The notes: generated by a model from the sequence alone, not told the origin. Counted from the first letter of the stretch, positions 8,152-18,465 are shown. The stretch: DNA of 64,000 nt from Embleya scabrispora (GCF_002024165.1 NZ_MWQN01000001.1:1240001-1304000), one strand, 5' to 3'. Program-made: numbers and translations.

Positions 8152-8459
8152 GCGGCCAGTCTGCCAGATGCCAGAGCACTGCACCCAAACAAGAGCACCG
8201 CTCTCGCCGTACAGTCCACGCCCCGCGGACATCCGGCATCCGCGAGCCGCTCGACCGCCCCCTCGACAACGCGCGGACCCCCGCCACCGACCGGCCGAGG
8301 GTGCGCCCCTCGTGCGCCCCGGTTTTGCTTCGTTGCGACTGCGTGCGGGGACACGACCGACCGGCCAACCGGTCCGATATGTCGACCATGGTCGGTCGAT
8401 GGCCCTAATCTTCAGGTGCGTGGTGGACCACCCAACAAGGCTCGGCCGGGGAGGCACAC
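8152..8459. other. intergenic control region between divergent genes
   Basis: It holds the promoters of the leftward TetR pair and the rightward TPR-protein gene. A palindrome CGACCATGGTCG is at 8384-8395. No gene is visible. Confidence 0.4.
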
Positions 8460-10757
8460 ATGAGCGAACGTGGGGGGCGGGTCATCCGAGTTCCGTCCGA
8501 GCGTGGCCAGTTGCTGCTCGTAGAGGGTGGAAGAGCCGCGCGCGGGCGGCGGTCGGACAGCGGTGGGAACCTGGTCGCGATGTCGGCACTGACGCCGCAT
8601 CAGCTCTTTCCGGACGCCGCCGCGGACGTGATCCAACTGCCCGACGCCGTGCAACCGCACGCGGTACGCGCCTACCTCCAGGCCGCCGGCGCCGTGGACG
8701 GGCCGGTGATCGTGTACCTGACCGGTCGCCTCCTGATCGACCGGCGGCGTCGCGAACTGCATCTGGGGTTGCGGGATTCCACGCCCAACTCGGTGCGCTA
8801 CGACGGGCTTCCATGGTCCTGGGTGGTCGAACTGCTCGGGCCGCGGCCGGCCGAGAACACCCTCGTGATCTGTGATCTGACGGCCGGTCGGGACGCCTGG
8901 GAGGCGATCCGCGAACGGGCCCACGAACTGTGCACGGGCATTCCGCTGTGGGGCGTGGTGAACCCGCCGGACGTCAAGGGTCCGCCGAATCCGTTCACAC
9001 GCACCCTCGTTGCCGCGCTCGGCCAGGGCTTCGCCGAACTGCCCGACCCCGTGCCGGCCGAGGAGATTCATCCGCTCCTGGCCGAGCGGTCCCGACTGGC
9101 GCCGGACACCGTCGAGTTCGCGCCGTCCGCCGGGTCGCTCGCACTGGCCAACCGTTCGCCCGAAGCCCGTCCGCCCACCCTGCGTACGGCCGTTCGTCGG
9201 CTGAAGGCGGTCTCCCCACGCGGTGGCGGCGCGGCCGGGACGGGAGTCTCGGCGTTGTCCGCGGTGCCACCCAACGGGATGACTCCGGCGCAACGTTCCG
9301 GCCTGCGCGGTTCGGGCGTGGTCGGTGGCGGCGTCGTCGGCGACGGTGTGGTCGAGCCCACCCACCGCGAGCCGTCGGGGACGGCCGCCACCCCCGTCCG
9401 GCAGCACGAGGAACCGGGCGTCGGCCGCCGGGCATTGGGCCTGGTCCGCTCGGCGCTCTCCTCCGGGCCGGACGACGAGCCCGAGGTCCCGGGGACCAGC
9501 CTGCGCGACGCACTCCGCGCCGGCGCCGCCCGGCCCGGCAGCCCACCCCTGCGCCGCCCCGCCGGCAAGGATGGTACGCCGACGCCGAACGCCCGCACCG
9601 GCGGCGCCCCGTCCGGCCGATCCCAGCCCCGCCCACCGGCCAACGCCGCCCTCCTGGACCGCGAACCCGAGTTCCCGGGCCCGGCGACCGGCGTCGGCAC
9701 GGACGGTGTCGGCACGCGGGGCATCGGCACGCAGGGCATCGGCACGCGGGGCGTCACCTCGCACGGCGGCGGCACGCGCGCCGCCGTCAGCACCGGCCCG
9801 TCGAGCGGCCTGATGCGCCGCGCGACCACCGCCGGCACGCCCGGCTCGACGTCGTCGTCCCACCCCGCGACCGATGCCGGGCCGCAGCGGCGCCGGACGG
9901 GTTCCGCGCCGCATCCGCAGCCCGAGGCGCCGCCCCCGCCGCTCCCGCCTCGGATAACCGTGCGGATCCAGACCGACGCGGGCGCCCTGACGCCGACTCC
10001 CACGCGCCGCCCACCGGCCACGAGCCCCACCCAGCTGCCCCCGGCGCTGGCCCCGCAACGCGGCATCGGGCCGAATCGACCGATGTCGATGCCGGTACGC
10101 GGTCGAGCCGTCGGCCCCACCCCCGCCCGCCGCGCGCTGGCACAAGGGGCCACGGCGGCGGGGGCATTGGTCCGACCGGTGGACGTCCTGCCCACGTACT
10201 GGAACGAGTTGGCCGCCATCCGGCACGCGGCGGACACCGGGCGCGGCATGGAGGCGTGGCACAAGGCCGCCGAACTCAGTATGCGCATGGAGAAGTTGGT
10301 CGGCCCCACGCACCCGGGCACACTGGACGCACAGGCGATGTTGGCGTTCGTCAGCGCCGGCCTGGGCCGGGTCGCGGACGCGATCCTGATCTACTGCCAG
10401 GTCGCCGAACGCGGCGCCGAGGCGGTCGGCCCGCAACACCCGAGTACGATCGCCGCCGCCGACAACGCGCTCAAGGTGTGGCTGCGGGTGACCGATGCCC
10501 GGGAGGCGGTCCGCCTGGGGCCCGCCGTGGTGGCGATGCGCGAACGCGTCCCGGGCCCGGCCGAACGCGGCCTCCACAATGCGCGGGCGCACCTGAACCG
10601 GATGCGCTTCATCGTCGACCCGGCCGCGGCGGAGCCCCGCCCCCACCCCGAGGCCCCGGCCGACCCGCGCGTCGAGGGCCGCCCCGAGCCGAATCCGGAT
10701 CGCCGGCCGAGCACGGTCCGGGACGCACCGGTCCGCCGCAGGCACGCGAAGACCTGA
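8460..10757 (+). CDS. large protein with alpha/beta N domain, disordered linker and TPR-like C-terminal repeats
   Basis: A 765-residue protein; GGGGAGG sits five bases before the ATG. Residues about 45-215 form a folded alpha/beta domain (GPVIVYLTGRLLIDRR, ENTLVICDLTAGRDAW) with some resemblance to bacterial caspase-like folds, but I cannot place a His-Cys pair. Residues about 220-560 are low complexity and rich in Pro, Gly, Arg and Thr, including short GTRGIGTQ-type repeats. Residues about 575-705 hold kinesin-light-chain-type TPR units (GPTHPGTLDAQAMLAFV, GPQHPSTIAAADNALKV), the same subtype as at the end of FxsT in this window. Such layouts occur in actinomycete signalling scaffolds. The function is unknown. 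Confidence 0.8.
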   Translation: MSERGGRVIRVPSERGQLLLVEGGRAARGRRSDSGGNLVAMSALTPHQLFPDAAADVIQLPDAVQPHAVRAYLQAAGAVDGPVIVYLTGRLLIDRRRRELHLGLRDSTPNSVRYDGLPWSWVVELLGPRPAENTLVICDLTAGRDAWEAIRERAHELCTGIPLWGVVNPPDVKGPPNPFTRTLVAALGQGFAELPDPVPAEEIHPLLAERSRLAPDTVEFAPSAGSLALANRSPEARPPTLRTAVRRLKAVSPRGGGAAGTGVSALSAVPPNGMTPAQRSGLRGSGVVGGGVVGDGVVEPTHREPSGTAATPVRQHEEPGVGRRALGLVRSALSSGPDDEPEVPGTSLRDALRAGAARPGSPPLRRPAGKDGTPTPNARTGGAPSGRSQPRPPANAALLDREPEFPGPATGVGTDGVGTRGIGTQGIGTRGVTSHGGGTRAAVSTGPSSGLMRRATTAGTPGSTSSSHPATDAGPQRRRTGSAPHPQPEAPPPPLPPRITVRIQTDAGALTPTPTRRPPATSPTQLPPALAPQRGIGPNRPMSMPVRGRAVGPTPARRALAQGATAAGALVRPVDVLPTYWNELAAIRHAADTGRGMEAWHKAAELSMRMEKLVGPTHPGTLDAQAMLAFVSAGLGRVADAILIYCQVAERGAEAVGPQHPSTIAAADNALKVWLRVTDAREAVRLGPAVVAMRERVPGPAERGLHNARAHLNRMRFIVDPAAAEPRPHPEAPADPRVEGRPEPNPDRRPSTVRDAPVRRRHAKT

Positions 10758-10883
10758 AGCCGGTCCGGGACGACCCGCCCCCGACCGCCGAAGGCCGCAC
10801 CCCCTCGATCCCCGCCCGACGCCACGCAGTTGCCCGAGACGACGCAGGCCGGCACCACCCACCGACCGCCGAGCCCCCACCCC

Positions 10884-11720
10884 TCAGCCCGGCGGCGTGC
10901 CCGCCTCCCCATCCTCACTCGCGCCATCCGCCGGCCACACCGACCCCTCGGCCCCTTCGGGGTCACCCCCGATCGCCCATCCCCCGGAGTGCTCCGCCGG
11001 CCCGAGCCGGAACGGACCGTCAAGCCCGTCCACCCCCTCCCCCAGCACGATCACACCGTGCCCACCCCGTCCGCAGCACCCACCGCGTGCACCCGAGCCC
11101 GAGCCCCCGCCCTCGCCCGACGCAGCCGGGCCGTCCGGGCCGATCCGCCGGGCCTCGGCGTACCAGTGCCCGAGCGAGCGGGCGAAGTCCGGGTCGCGCT
11201 CGGCCCGTAACGCCAGCGCTCCCGCGAGCGCGTATGCGCGGGTGTACGCCCGTAGCCCTCCCGGCGCCTCGTGCCCGAGCAGGGTCAACTCCAGTTCGCC
11301 CGTGGGCACCGGCGCCGACCGATGCGGTACGTCCCCGTCACACCGAGCCCCCGACGCGGCCGACTCACCCACCGCGCTCGGACCGCCCGACCCGCCCGAC
11401 TGCGACGCCGCCGCACCCGACGCCCGCGACTGCGGTATCCCTCCGGATCCGGCCGCCGGCGAGCCCTCCGTGCCGGGCCGGCCCGTGTCCGGCAGCGGCT
11501 TGCGGACGAGTTCGACGAGGCGGGTCCAGGCCAGTCGGCCGGCGTCGCCGCCGGCCCCTGCGGCAAGTCCGCTGAGCAGGTCCACCGGGATCGATTCCAC
11601 GCGATACCCCTTGCATTGGGCGATAACGGTGGCTCCACCGTAGAACGCGACCGCGAGCCGCGGGCCCGAACCGTGTGCGCAAGTATTTCCCAATCGATCA
11701 CCCAAGTTCGGCAAAATCAT
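10884..11720 (-). CDS. hypothetical protein
   Basis: About 278 residues. The start at 11720 (MILPNLGDRL) follows GGAGG by ten bases; a longer frame reaches 11777. Residues 20-75 look folded (RLAVAFYGGATVIAQ, WTRLVELVRKPLP). The middle is a Gly/Ser/Ala-rich linker, residues about 135-190 look helical (LLGHEAPGGLRAYTRAYALAGALALRAE), and the tail is low complexity. I do not recognise the family. It converges on the large TPR protein gene, 127 bases away, so a functional link is possible but unproven. Confidence 0.6.
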   Translation of the reverse strand: MILPNLGDRLGNTCAHGSGPRLAVAFYGGATVIAQCKGYRVESIPVDLLSGLAAGAGGDAGRLAWTRLVELVRKPLPDTGRPGTEGSPAAGSGGIPQSRASGAAASQSGGSGGPSAVGESAASGARCDGDVPHRSAPVPTGELELTLLGHEAPGGLRAYTRAYALAGALALRAERDPDFARSLGHWYAEARRIGPDGPAASGEGGGSGSGARGGCCGRGGHGVIVLGEGVDGLDGPFRLGPAEHSGGWAIGGDPEGAEGSVWPADGASEDGEAGTPPG

Positions 11721-12063
11721 CCAGATTTGTCCTCCACGCCGCACCCTGGGTGCACCACGCCCCGCGTACGCCGCCACTCGCGTGCCACCGAGACCCTCCG
11801 CAAATCCGACCTTGGGGTCACCTCCACCCCGCCCCGGCCCACCACCCGACGCGTCCGCCCAGGTACGGCCACCCGCATCACCCCGGAATCGAAACCCGTT
11901 CCATTTCTTGCCGATCGCTCTGGTAGCGCGCTACCGGCCGGTACTAAGGTCACTCCACGCGTTGGCCCAGGGGGGCGTCCCTTCCCCCTGGCCCGACGTC
12001 CGCGCACGGCCGTGTTCCCGCACCCCAGTACCTCGATAGACCCGCGCTCGTCGAGGAGGCCGC
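11721..12063. other. intergenic control region
   Basis: About 340 bases between a leftward hypothetical gene and the rightward MFS gene. It must hold both promoters; I see no clear box or repeat. Confidence 0.35.
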
Positions 12064-13818
12064 ATGTCTTCCAGCACGTCCCCGTCGGATGCGCCCGCCG
12101 GCAGAGATCCCGAACCCCCGCCCCCGGCACCCCCCACCCGGCTGCCCGCGATCGTGCACGGCCTGTGGTACCGGCAGTTGCACCGCTACCCGGCCAACGG
12201 GCCGCGGATCCTCTACCTGTCCATCGTGGTCGTCGCGTCGGTGATCCTGTACTACGAGCTGTACATCCAGTACGCGGTCTCCACGCTGCTGATGCACGAG
12301 TACGGCATGACCTTCATGTACGCGACGATGATCTCGGTCGTCGGCAACGCGGTCGGCGCGTTCGCCTCGCTGCTCGCGGGACTCGCCGACCGGTGGGGGC
12401 GGGCCAACCTGGTCGTGTACGGCCTGCTGCTCACCGGTGCGCTCGTCCTGTTCGCGCTGCCCAACGCGCCGAGCAAGGGCTGGTTCATGTTCTTCATGGC
12501 CCTGGTGAACGTGGTCGAGGGCATGGCCCTGGTCGCCACACCCGCGCTGATCCGCGACTTCTCACCGCAGGTCGGCCGGGCCGGCGCGATGGGCTTTTGG
12601 ACGCTGGGGCCGATCATCGGCAGCCTCGTGGTCACCACGGTCAGCAGCAACACGCTGGACTCCAGCAGTTGGCAGACCGAGTTCCGCTACGCCGGCATCA
12701 CCGGCCTGGTCGTATTCGTGGTCGCGCTGTTCGGCCTGCGCGAGTTGTCCCCGGCGCTGCGCGACCAACTCATGGTCTCGCTGCGGGACAAGGCGCTGAT
12801 CGAGGCCAAAGCGCGCGGCCTGGACGTCGAGGCCGCGCAGAAGAACCACTGGCGGCAGATGATGCGCCTCGACATCCTCGCGCCGGCGCTCGGGATCAGC
12901 CTGCACCTGATGTTCTACTACACGGTCGTCGGCAACCTGGTCGTCTACTACTCGACCGTCTACGGGTACTCCGAGCAGCGGACCAACGCCCTCGCCAACT
13001 GGTACTGGGGAGCGAACGCGATCGCGCTCGTCGTGGCCGGCGTGGCGTCCGACCTGACCCGGGTGCGCAAGCCGTTCATGATCGCGGGCGGCGTGGGCAC
13101 GGTGGTGTTCACGTACCTGTTCGCGCTGACCACGGACCACCCCGACACCGGCTACTACACGTTCGCCTGGCTCCTGGTCGGCATCGGCGCGAGCAGCGGG
13201 ATGGCCTGGGCACCGTGGATGGCCGGGTACACGGAAACGGTCGAGAAGCACAACCCGGCGGCGACCGCGACGGGGCTGGCGGTGTGGGGCTGGATCGTTC
13301 GGATCGTGGTGTCGGTGTCCGCGGTGTTCACGCCGGTCATCGTCACCTCCGCGACGCCGCTGGTGAACCACGGCGAGGAGGTGGTCGCGGCGCAGGCGGA
13401 CGCGGGGGCGGCGCTGGAGTTGGTACAGAAGGACCCGGCGCTCTTCATCCGGATGTCCGAGTATCCCAACCGCGCGGCGATCCCGATCGAACTCCAGGTC
13501 AAGGCGTTGCAGCTGGCCGGGGGCGACCTCGCCAAGCTGAATCTGGTCGAGCAGAAGCAGCGGTCGCTCGCCGTACTGATCGACCACGGCGAGGAGGTGC
13601 GAAAGGCCAAGGAGCGCACGAGCGACGAGTGGATGCGCTGGTGGCGGCTGACCCTGGCGTGTCAGGCGCTGTTCGTCCCGAGCGTGCTCGTGATGGCGGG
13701 GCGCTGGAGTCCGCGCAAGGCGCGGAAGGACGAGGCGGCGCACGCACGGCGGGTGGAGGAGGAATTGGCCGCACTCGCGGCGGACGGCGCGCCGGGGGTG
13801 GCGCGACAGCGGACCTGA
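12064..13818 (+). CDS. MFS transporter with long C-terminal loop
   Basis: A 584-residue inner-membrane transporter of the major facilitator superfamily. GAGGAGG precedes the ATG. The first membrane helix starts near residue 45 after a proline-rich cytoplasmic tail, and the loop after helix 2 has ASLLAGLADRWGR, the family's A motif. About twelve helices are visible. Unusually, roughly 105 hydrophilic residues (VNHGEEVVAAQADAG onward) separate the penultimate and last helices. A charged tail follows (KARKDEAAHARRVEEELAALA). Some relatives carry organic acids, but the substrate is not evident here. A shared terminator separates it from the convergent cold-shock gene. Confidence 0.88.
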   Translation: MSSSTSPSDAPAGRDPEPPPPAPPTRLPAIVHGLWYRQLHRYPANGPRILYLSIVVVASVILYYELYIQYAVSTLLMHEYGMTFMYATMISVVGNAVGAFASLLAGLADRWGRANLVVYGLLLTGALVLFALPNAPSKGWFMFFMALVNVVEGMALVATPALIRDFSPQVGRAGAMGFWTLGPIIGSLVVTTVSSNTLDSSSWQTEFRYAGITGLVVFVVALFGLRELSPALRDQLMVSLRDKALIEAKARGLDVEAAQKNHWRQMMRLDILAPALGISLHLMFYYTVVGNLVVYYSTVYGYSEQRTNALANWYWGANAIALVVAGVASDLTRVRKPFMIAGGVGTVVFTYLFALTTDHPDTGYYTFAWLLVGIGASSGMAWAPWMAGYTETVEKHNPAATATGLAVWGWIVRIVVSVSAVFTPVIVTSATPLVNHGEEVVAAQADAGAALELVQKDPALFIRMSEYPNRAAIPIELQVKALQLAGGDLAKLNLVEQKQRSLAVLIDHGEEVRKAKERTSDEWMRWWRLTLACQALFVPSVLVMAGRWSPRKARKDEAAHARRVEEELAALAADGAPGVARQRT

Positions 13819-13838
13819 TCCGCCGGGGCCCGGACATG

Positions 13839-13884
13839 CCGAGGGCCGGCGCGCCGCACACGAAGTGCGGTGGCCGGCCCTCGG
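13839..13884. terminator. bidirectional hairpin terminator
   Basis: A perfect 12-base-pair stem (arms 13839-13850 and 13873-13884, CCGAGGGCCGGC type) encloses an inner CCGCAC/GTGCGG hairpin. It lies between convergent MFS and cold-shock genes and can end both transcripts. Confidence 0.75.
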
Positions 13885-13903
13885 TCGTGCCGATCGGTGA
13901 AGA

Positions 13904-14107
13904 TCAGAGGCGGTTGATGTTCTCCGCCTGGAGGCCCTTCTGGCCCTGCACGACGTCGAATTCGACGGCTTCGCCCTCGATGAGCTCACGGTAGCCGTTG
14001 CCCTGGATCGCGGAGAAGTGAGCGAAGACGTCGTCGCCGCCACCGTCCTGCGCGATGAAGCCGAAGCCCTTTTCCGAGTTGAACCACTTCACGGTTCCGG
14101 TAGCCAT
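13904..14107 (-). CDS. CspA-family cold-shock protein
   Basis: A 67-residue single cold-shock domain starting [18 protein letters not shown]. It has both nucleic-acid-binding motifs, KGFGFI (RNP1) and VFAHFSAI (RNP2), and ends [10 protein letters not shown]. It binds single-stranded RNA and DNA in the cytoplasm as an RNA chaperone or antiterminator. GGGAGA lies just before the ATG; the longer in-frame start at 14185 would run through the leader and is rejected. The leader contains an 8-base-pair hairpin at 14183-14204, consistent with the long structured leaders of cold-shock mRNAs. Confidence 0.96.
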   Translation of the reverse strand: MATGTVKWFNSEKGFGFIAQDGGGDDVFAHFSAIQGNGYRELIEGEAVEFDVVQGQKGLQAENINRL

Positions 14108-14182
14108 AATTTTCTCCCTACATGTGGGCCGATGAACGAATCCACACTTCGTGAATCCGGGCGTCGCCGCGTTTTTCGCCCT

Positions 14183-14204
14183 CATTTCGGAAGCTACCGA
14201 AATG
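14183..14204 (-). promoter_or_regulatory. hairpin in cold-shock mRNA leader
   Basis: CATTTCGG and CCGAAATG form a perfect 8-base-pair stem with a six-base loop, 76 bases upstream of the cold-shock start. It may act as a leader thermosensor or stability element. Confidence 0.45.
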
Positions 14205-14885
14205 CAAAATGCGCCCGTAGTGAACAGCTCTACAGGCGCACTCAGAAGATGATGCGAACCACAACTGCAACAGGCTCAAGACTAACACAGCCGCAGACCA
14301 AGATCGAGTCCCACCACAATCCGCCCACCCACGACCACTCCACCCCCACCTTGCCCACCCCCACACCCCCTCCTGACCACCCACCCCACACAACACGCCC
14401 CCGAGGCAAACCAACGCAAGGCCAGACGGCCGAGCGGGGCCGAGCGTGCAGAGCCTGGACGGAGCGGGGCCGAGGCCAAGCCAGGGCGAGACCGGGCAGG
14501 CAGGGCGAAGCCGGGCGAGGCGGGGCGAAGGGGGGCGAAGCCTGGGCCGAGCGGGGTCGAGACAGGTGTTGGGCCGGGCGAGGCTGAACCAACCCTGGCG
14601 CGCACCACCCCGCCCGGTAGGCCTCGGCCGAACCACCCCCGGCGCGCCAACGGCCACGGGCGGGTGAGCCTGAGCCGAACCAACCGCGACGCGCCACGCC
14701 ACCGGCGGGTGAGTCTCGGCCGACGGTGTGCGCCGCCGTCGCGCGGTGGGCCTCGGTCGGGCGGACCGGGACGCGTCGCGACGCGCGCGGGTGGGACTCG
14801 GTCGGACCGGCCACGGTGCGCTGTGCCGCGTGTGGGTGGGCTTTGGGTGGGTGGGTTCTCACGGGGAAGGGAGCGCGCGGGCAAG
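14205..14885. repeat. gene-free, G-rich degenerate repeats
   Basis: About 680 bases with no credible gene. From about 14410 to 14580 the plus strand is a run of imperfect GGGCGAAGCC/GGGGCCGAGC units. From about 14580 to 14800 imperfect units of roughly 50 bases recur, marked by CGGGTGAGCCTGAGCCGAAC and CGGGTGAGTCTCGGCCGA. The right end must hold the promoter of the TerD-VWA gene. Confidence 0.45.
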
Positions 14886-16259
14886 ATGGGCGGCATGGCG
14901 AAGATAAGCAAAGGTGGGAACACTCCGGTACCGACCGCCGAGTTGCGTGCGGTCCTGACCTGGCGCGCGGCGGGAGCTCCCGACGTGGATGCCTCGGCGC
15001 TGCTCCTGAACGCAGCCGGCAAGGTGCGTTCGGAAGCCGATTTCGTCTTCTACAACCAGCCCTCCGACGCCACCGGCGCGGTACGGCACGAGGGGAAGCA
15101 GCCGACCGCCGGCGGCCTCGTCACGGACACCATCCGGGTCGACCTCGCGGCGATCCCGGGGGACGTCGAGCGGGTGGTGATCGGCGCGTCCGCCGACGGC
15201 GGCGGCTTCGGCCGGGTGCCCGAGCTCGCGTTGCACGTGGTGACCGCGCAGGGTGGGCCGATCGCCGAGTTCGACATCGACGAGGCGTCCACGGAGACGG
15301 CGTTCCTGTTCGGCGAGTTCTACCTGCGCAACGGCGCCTGGAAGTTCCGCGCGGTGGGCCAGGGGTACGCGTCCGGGCTGTCCGGACTGGCCACCGACTT
15401 CGGCATCGAGGTCGCCGACGACGACCCGCCCGGCCCCCAGAGCGCCCCGCCGGTCCCGAGCGCCCCCGTACCCCCGCCGCCCCCCACCTCTCCCCCGCCC
15501 GCCGCCCCCGCGATCAGCCTCAAGAAGCGGACCCTGATCGACATGGAGAAGCGGCTGGCCGACGAGGGCCACCCGCAACTGCTCAATCTGACCAAGCAGG
15601 CCGCGGTGAGCCTGGAGAAGCGCGGACTCGGCGAGCACACCGCGCGCGTCGCGCTCTGCCTGGACATCTCCTACTCGATGCAGCCGCTGTTCAAGAAGGG
15701 CAAGGTCCAAGCGCTCGCCGAGCGGGTGCTCTCGCTCGGTCTGCGCTTCGACGACAACGCCGCCGTGGACGTGTTCCTGTTCGGCTCCCGGGGACACGTG
15801 GCTGGGCAGCTCGGGCTCGGCCAGTACAACGGTTGGGCCGAACGGATCCGGCGCAGCCCCGGCCTGGAGGGCTCGACCGACTACGCCGGCGCGATGCGGC
15901 TGGTCCGCGAGCACTACTTCGGCAGCAGCGCGCCCCGGCATCAGCCGCTGGCCAACGACCTGCCCGTATACGTCATGTTCATCACCGACGGCCAGACCAC
16001 CTCGCGCGAGGCGACCCGCGAGCAGATCACCTACTCCAGCTTCGAGCCGATCTTCTGGCAGTTCATGGGCCTGGGTCGGCCGGGCGGCTTCTCGTTCCTG
16101 GAGGAGCTGGACGACCTGACCGGCCGCTACGTCGACAACGCCGACTTCTTCTCGGTCCAGGACCCGGCCAACGTCCCCGACGGGCAGCTCTACGAGCTGA
16201 TGACCACCGAGTATCCGACCTGGCTGGGCCGCGCCAGGGCGCAGGGCCTGCTCATCTGA
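14886..16259 (+). CDS. TerD-domain protein fused to a VWA domain
   Basis: About 457 residues. AAGGGAG (14867-14873) supports the start at 14886; a second ATG at 14895 (MAKISKGGN) matches the usual family start. Residues 1-190 are a TerD domain ([37 protein letters not shown]), a calcium-binding fold of the tellurite/stress family. A proline-rich linker follows. The C-terminal half is a von Willebrand A domain with MIDAS residues in CLDISYSM and FITDGQTTS and a threonine in GSTDYAG. The pairing resembles TerF-type proteins, thought to act in membrane-linked stress sensing. It overlaps the convergent membrane-protein gene by eight bases at the stops. Confidence 0.9.
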   Translation: MGGMAKISKGGNTPVPTAELRAVLTWRAAGAPDVDASALLLNAAGKVRSEADFVFYNQPSDATGAVRHEGKQPTAGGLVTDTIRVDLAAIPGDVERVVIGASADGGGFGRVPELALHVVTAQGGPIAEFDIDEASTETAFLFGEFYLRNGAWKFRAVGQGYASGLSGLATDFGIEVADDDPPGPQSAPPVPSAPVPPPPPTSPPPAAPAISLKKRTLIDMEKRLADEGHPQLLNLTKQAAVSLEKRGLGEHTARVALCLDISYSMQPLFKKGKVQALAERVLSLGLRFDDNAAVDVFLFGSRGHVAGQLGLGQYNGWAERIRRSPGLEGSTDYAGAMRLVREHYFGSSAPRHQPLANDLPVYVMFITDGQTTSREATREQITYSSFEPIFWQFMGLGRPGGFSFLEELDDLTGRYVDNADFFSVQDPANVPDGQLYELMTTEYPTWLGRARAQGLLI

Positions 16260-17505
16260 CCGGCCCGTCCGAGGCCGCGACCGGGCGAGCCGACGCACCC
16301 CCCGCGGCTCCCCGCACCCACCGTGCGGGGAGCGCGGAGAGCAGATGCAGCGCGGCCTCCATCGGGCCCTTGCGCAGCGTGTGCCGCCAGGCCCAGCACA
16401 GCAGCATCGTGACCACGAAGAAGCCGATCAACCGCCGCCAGGTCTCCCCGGACGCGAGCGGGAACCAGCGGTCGATCACGATCAGGTGGGCGGTGTACAC
16501 GGTGAGCGCCATCGCGCCGACCGAGACCAGCGGGTCGAGCACGATCCGGCCGAGCCAGGGCCGGCAGGCCAGCAGGGCGAGGCCGACCAGTCCTAGGGCG
16601 ACGCCGATGGCGCCGACGATCTCGAACGGCGTGCCGGTGTGGCCCTCGGCGACGGTGAGCCAGGCGGGATCGGACACCGGCACCGAGCCGACCCGGCCGT
16701 GGATCACGTCGGACACGCGGTCCGGCTCGGTGATCCGCGCCAGCCGATCGCCGGTGAACAGTCGGACCACGACCCATGATCCGCCGTAGCCGAGCACGGC
16801 CAGCGCGGTCCCGATCCCGACCAGCGCGCGCTGTACCCGCAGTTCGCCCAGCCGCAGCCGCCCGACCGCCATCCCGGCGAGCACGAACGGCATCCAGGTG
16901 ATCGCCGGATAGCTGCCGGTCAGGAACAGCGTCTCGAACATGTGGCCCGGACCCTGTCGCCAATCGGCGAACCCGGGCGCGGCATAACGAACATCGCCGG
17001 TGTCGCCGACCCGGCGCAGCAGGAACGAGGCGATCGGCCCGAGCAGCGCCCACCCCGCGGCGACCCACACGAGGGTGCGCGTGCCCAGCCACAGCGCGGG
17101 CCAGGCGAGCATGAAGTAGAGGCCGTAGAAGGCCAGGATGACCAGCACACCGGTGTCCAGGTCGGCCAGCCACATCCCGAGCGGGAGCAGCGCCACGGCC
17201 CGGATCAGCACCCGGGTGAGCACGGCGGCGTTGCCCCGATCCCAGCCGCGCAGCGGTGCCCGGCCGCTCATCAGCACCAGCGAGACGCCGGCCAGGAGCG
17301 CGAACAGCGCGGAGGCGCGGCCGGTGACGCCCTGGATCAGCGTGTCCACGCCCCCGTCGTAGGGGTCGGGCCCGACGTGTGAGGCGAACATGCCCAGGAC
17401 CGCGAGCGCGCGGGCGACGTCCACGCCGACTATCCGGTCCGCTCTGCGCGCGGCCCGCCGCTCCCCCGCCCTCGACGCCGCCCGCGGCCCCGTCTTCGCC
17501 CACAT
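16252..17505 (-). CDS. acyltransferase-like multi-pass membrane protein (HGSNAT/DUF418 type)
   Basis: A 417-residue membrane protein with about ten helices. It starts with a basic stretch and then [20 protein letters not shown], the opening of the heparan-alpha-glucosaminide N-acetyltransferase-like / DUF1624 family. The C-terminal half matches DUF418 ([19 protein letters not shown] then [15 protein letters not shown]). Members are thought to move acetyl groups across the membrane onto cell-envelope sugars, but substrates are mostly unproven. It lies downstream of a TVP38-type gene on the same strand, 93 bases away, and may be cotranscribed with it. Confidence 0.88.
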   Translation of the reverse strand: MWAKTGPRAASRAGERRAARRADRIVGVDVARALAVLGMFASHVGPDPYDGGVDTLIQGVTGRASALFALLAGVSLVLMSGRAPLRGWDRGNAAVLTRVLIRAVALLPLGMWLADLDTGVLVILAFYGLYFMLAWPALWLGTRTLVWVAAGWALLGPIASFLLRRVGDTGDVRYAAPGFADWRQGPGHMFETLFLTGSYPAITWMPFVLAGMAVGRLRLGELRVQRALVGIGTALAVLGYGGSWVVVRLFTGDRLARITEPDRVSDVIHGRVGSVPVSDPAWLTVAEGHTGTPFEIVGAIGVALGLVGLALLACRPWLGRIVLDPLVSVGAMALTVYTAHLIVIDRWFPLASGETWRRLIGFFVVTMLLCWAWRHTLRKGPMEAALHLLSALPARWVRGAAGGASARPVAASDGPVR

Positions 17506-17598
17506 GGGCCCACCCTAGGCTTCCGGTCCGAGCGGCGCGTGGGTGCGCGGCAGCCGGCCCGAGCCGATGCCGATGCCGACGCCGACGCCGGTTCCCGC

Positions 17599-18255
17599 CT
17601 ACTCGGCCCCGTCCGATGCCGGCGGCGCCGCCGTCGCCGACGGCTCGCCGCCCCGGCGCCGTACGGCGACCATGCCCAGCGCCAACATGACGCAGCCGAC
17701 GAACACGCTGACCACCACCGGCGTGGACAAGCCGTGTCGGACCGAGGCCCCGGCGGCGCACTGGACCAGCGTCATCGGCAGCATGCCGAGCGCCGTCCCG
17801 ATGGTGAAGTGGCTCGTACTGATCCGGGTGGCCGCCGCGCCGTAGCTGACCACGGAGGAAGGCAGGACCGGGATCATCCGCAGGACCGTGATCGGCACCA
17901 GCCCGTTGCGGGAGAGTCGGCGATCGAGGACGGCCAGCGCCTCGCGCTTGTGCAGCCAGCCGCCGATCCGTTCCCGGCCGAGCCGGCGGCCGAGGTACAG
18001 GCTGATCAGCGCGCCGAGCGTGGCCCCGACCAGGGTGACCACCGTGCCGCCGATCGCGCCGAACAGCGCCCCCGCCACGGGGGCGAACAACGACTTGGGC
18101 ACGAGCGCGGTGACGCCCACGGCGCAAACGAGGACGAAGACCGCCACCGAGGCCGGCAGCGGCCACTGCGTCCACGCGCCGTGGTCGAGGAAATCCCGGA
18201 GCGAGTCGAGCAAGCCCCGCACGGTGTCCAACCTGCGTCCGCCCCTCGTGCCCAT
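17599..18255 (-). CDS. TVP38/TMEM64 (DedA-like) membrane protein
   Basis: A 218-residue membrane protein. The start at 18255 (MGTRGGRR) is chosen over a longer frame because the upstream part is low complexity. The SNARE-associated/VTT domain spans about residues 50-170 with the family signature FGAIGGTVVTLVGATLGALISLYLGRRLGR and the conserved R..P..P..V sequence RMIPVLPSSVVSYGAAATRI. Such proteins are linked to lipid scrambling or proton-coupled transport. The tail is Ala/Pro-rich and cytoplasmic. The acyltransferase-like gene follows. Confidence 0.88.
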   Translation of the reverse strand: MGTRGGRRLDTVRGLLDSLRDFLDHGAWTQWPLPASVAVFVLVCAVGVTALVPKSLFAPVAGALFGAIGGTVVTLVGATLGALISLYLGRRLGRERIGGWLHKREALAVLDRRLSRNGLVPITVLRMIPVLPSSVVSYGAAATRISTSHFTIGTALGMLPMTLVQCAAGASVRHGLSTPVVVSVFVGCVMLALGMVAVRRRGGEPSATAAPPASDGAE

Positions 18256-18465
18256 GGTGTGAATTCGTCGAAGCGCCGCCGCACCGCCCGCGCCGGCCGC
18301 GCCGAATGCGCCGGAACCCGGCGGATCGGGCGACCACTGCGCGTCCCCGCGGCTCCGCCGAGGCGCGCCGATGCCCCCCGGCGCGCATTCGGCCCATTGT
18401 ACGGAGCGCCGGTGACCCCCGGGTGAACCGCGGAGGGCACTGGAGTCCGCGGCCATCCCCGTGCT

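Noticed and set aside
8412..10880. An 822-codon open frame antisense to the TPR protein gene
   Set aside because: Composition is Arg/Gly-rich with the pattern expected of a GC-rich shadow frame, and the plus-strand gene has a clear ribosome binding site and domains.
14886..16259. Ro60 (TROVE-VWA) partner for the tRNA-like RNAs
   Set aside because: The VWA domain is attached to a TerD domain, not to TROVE HEAT-like repeats, so it is not Ro60.
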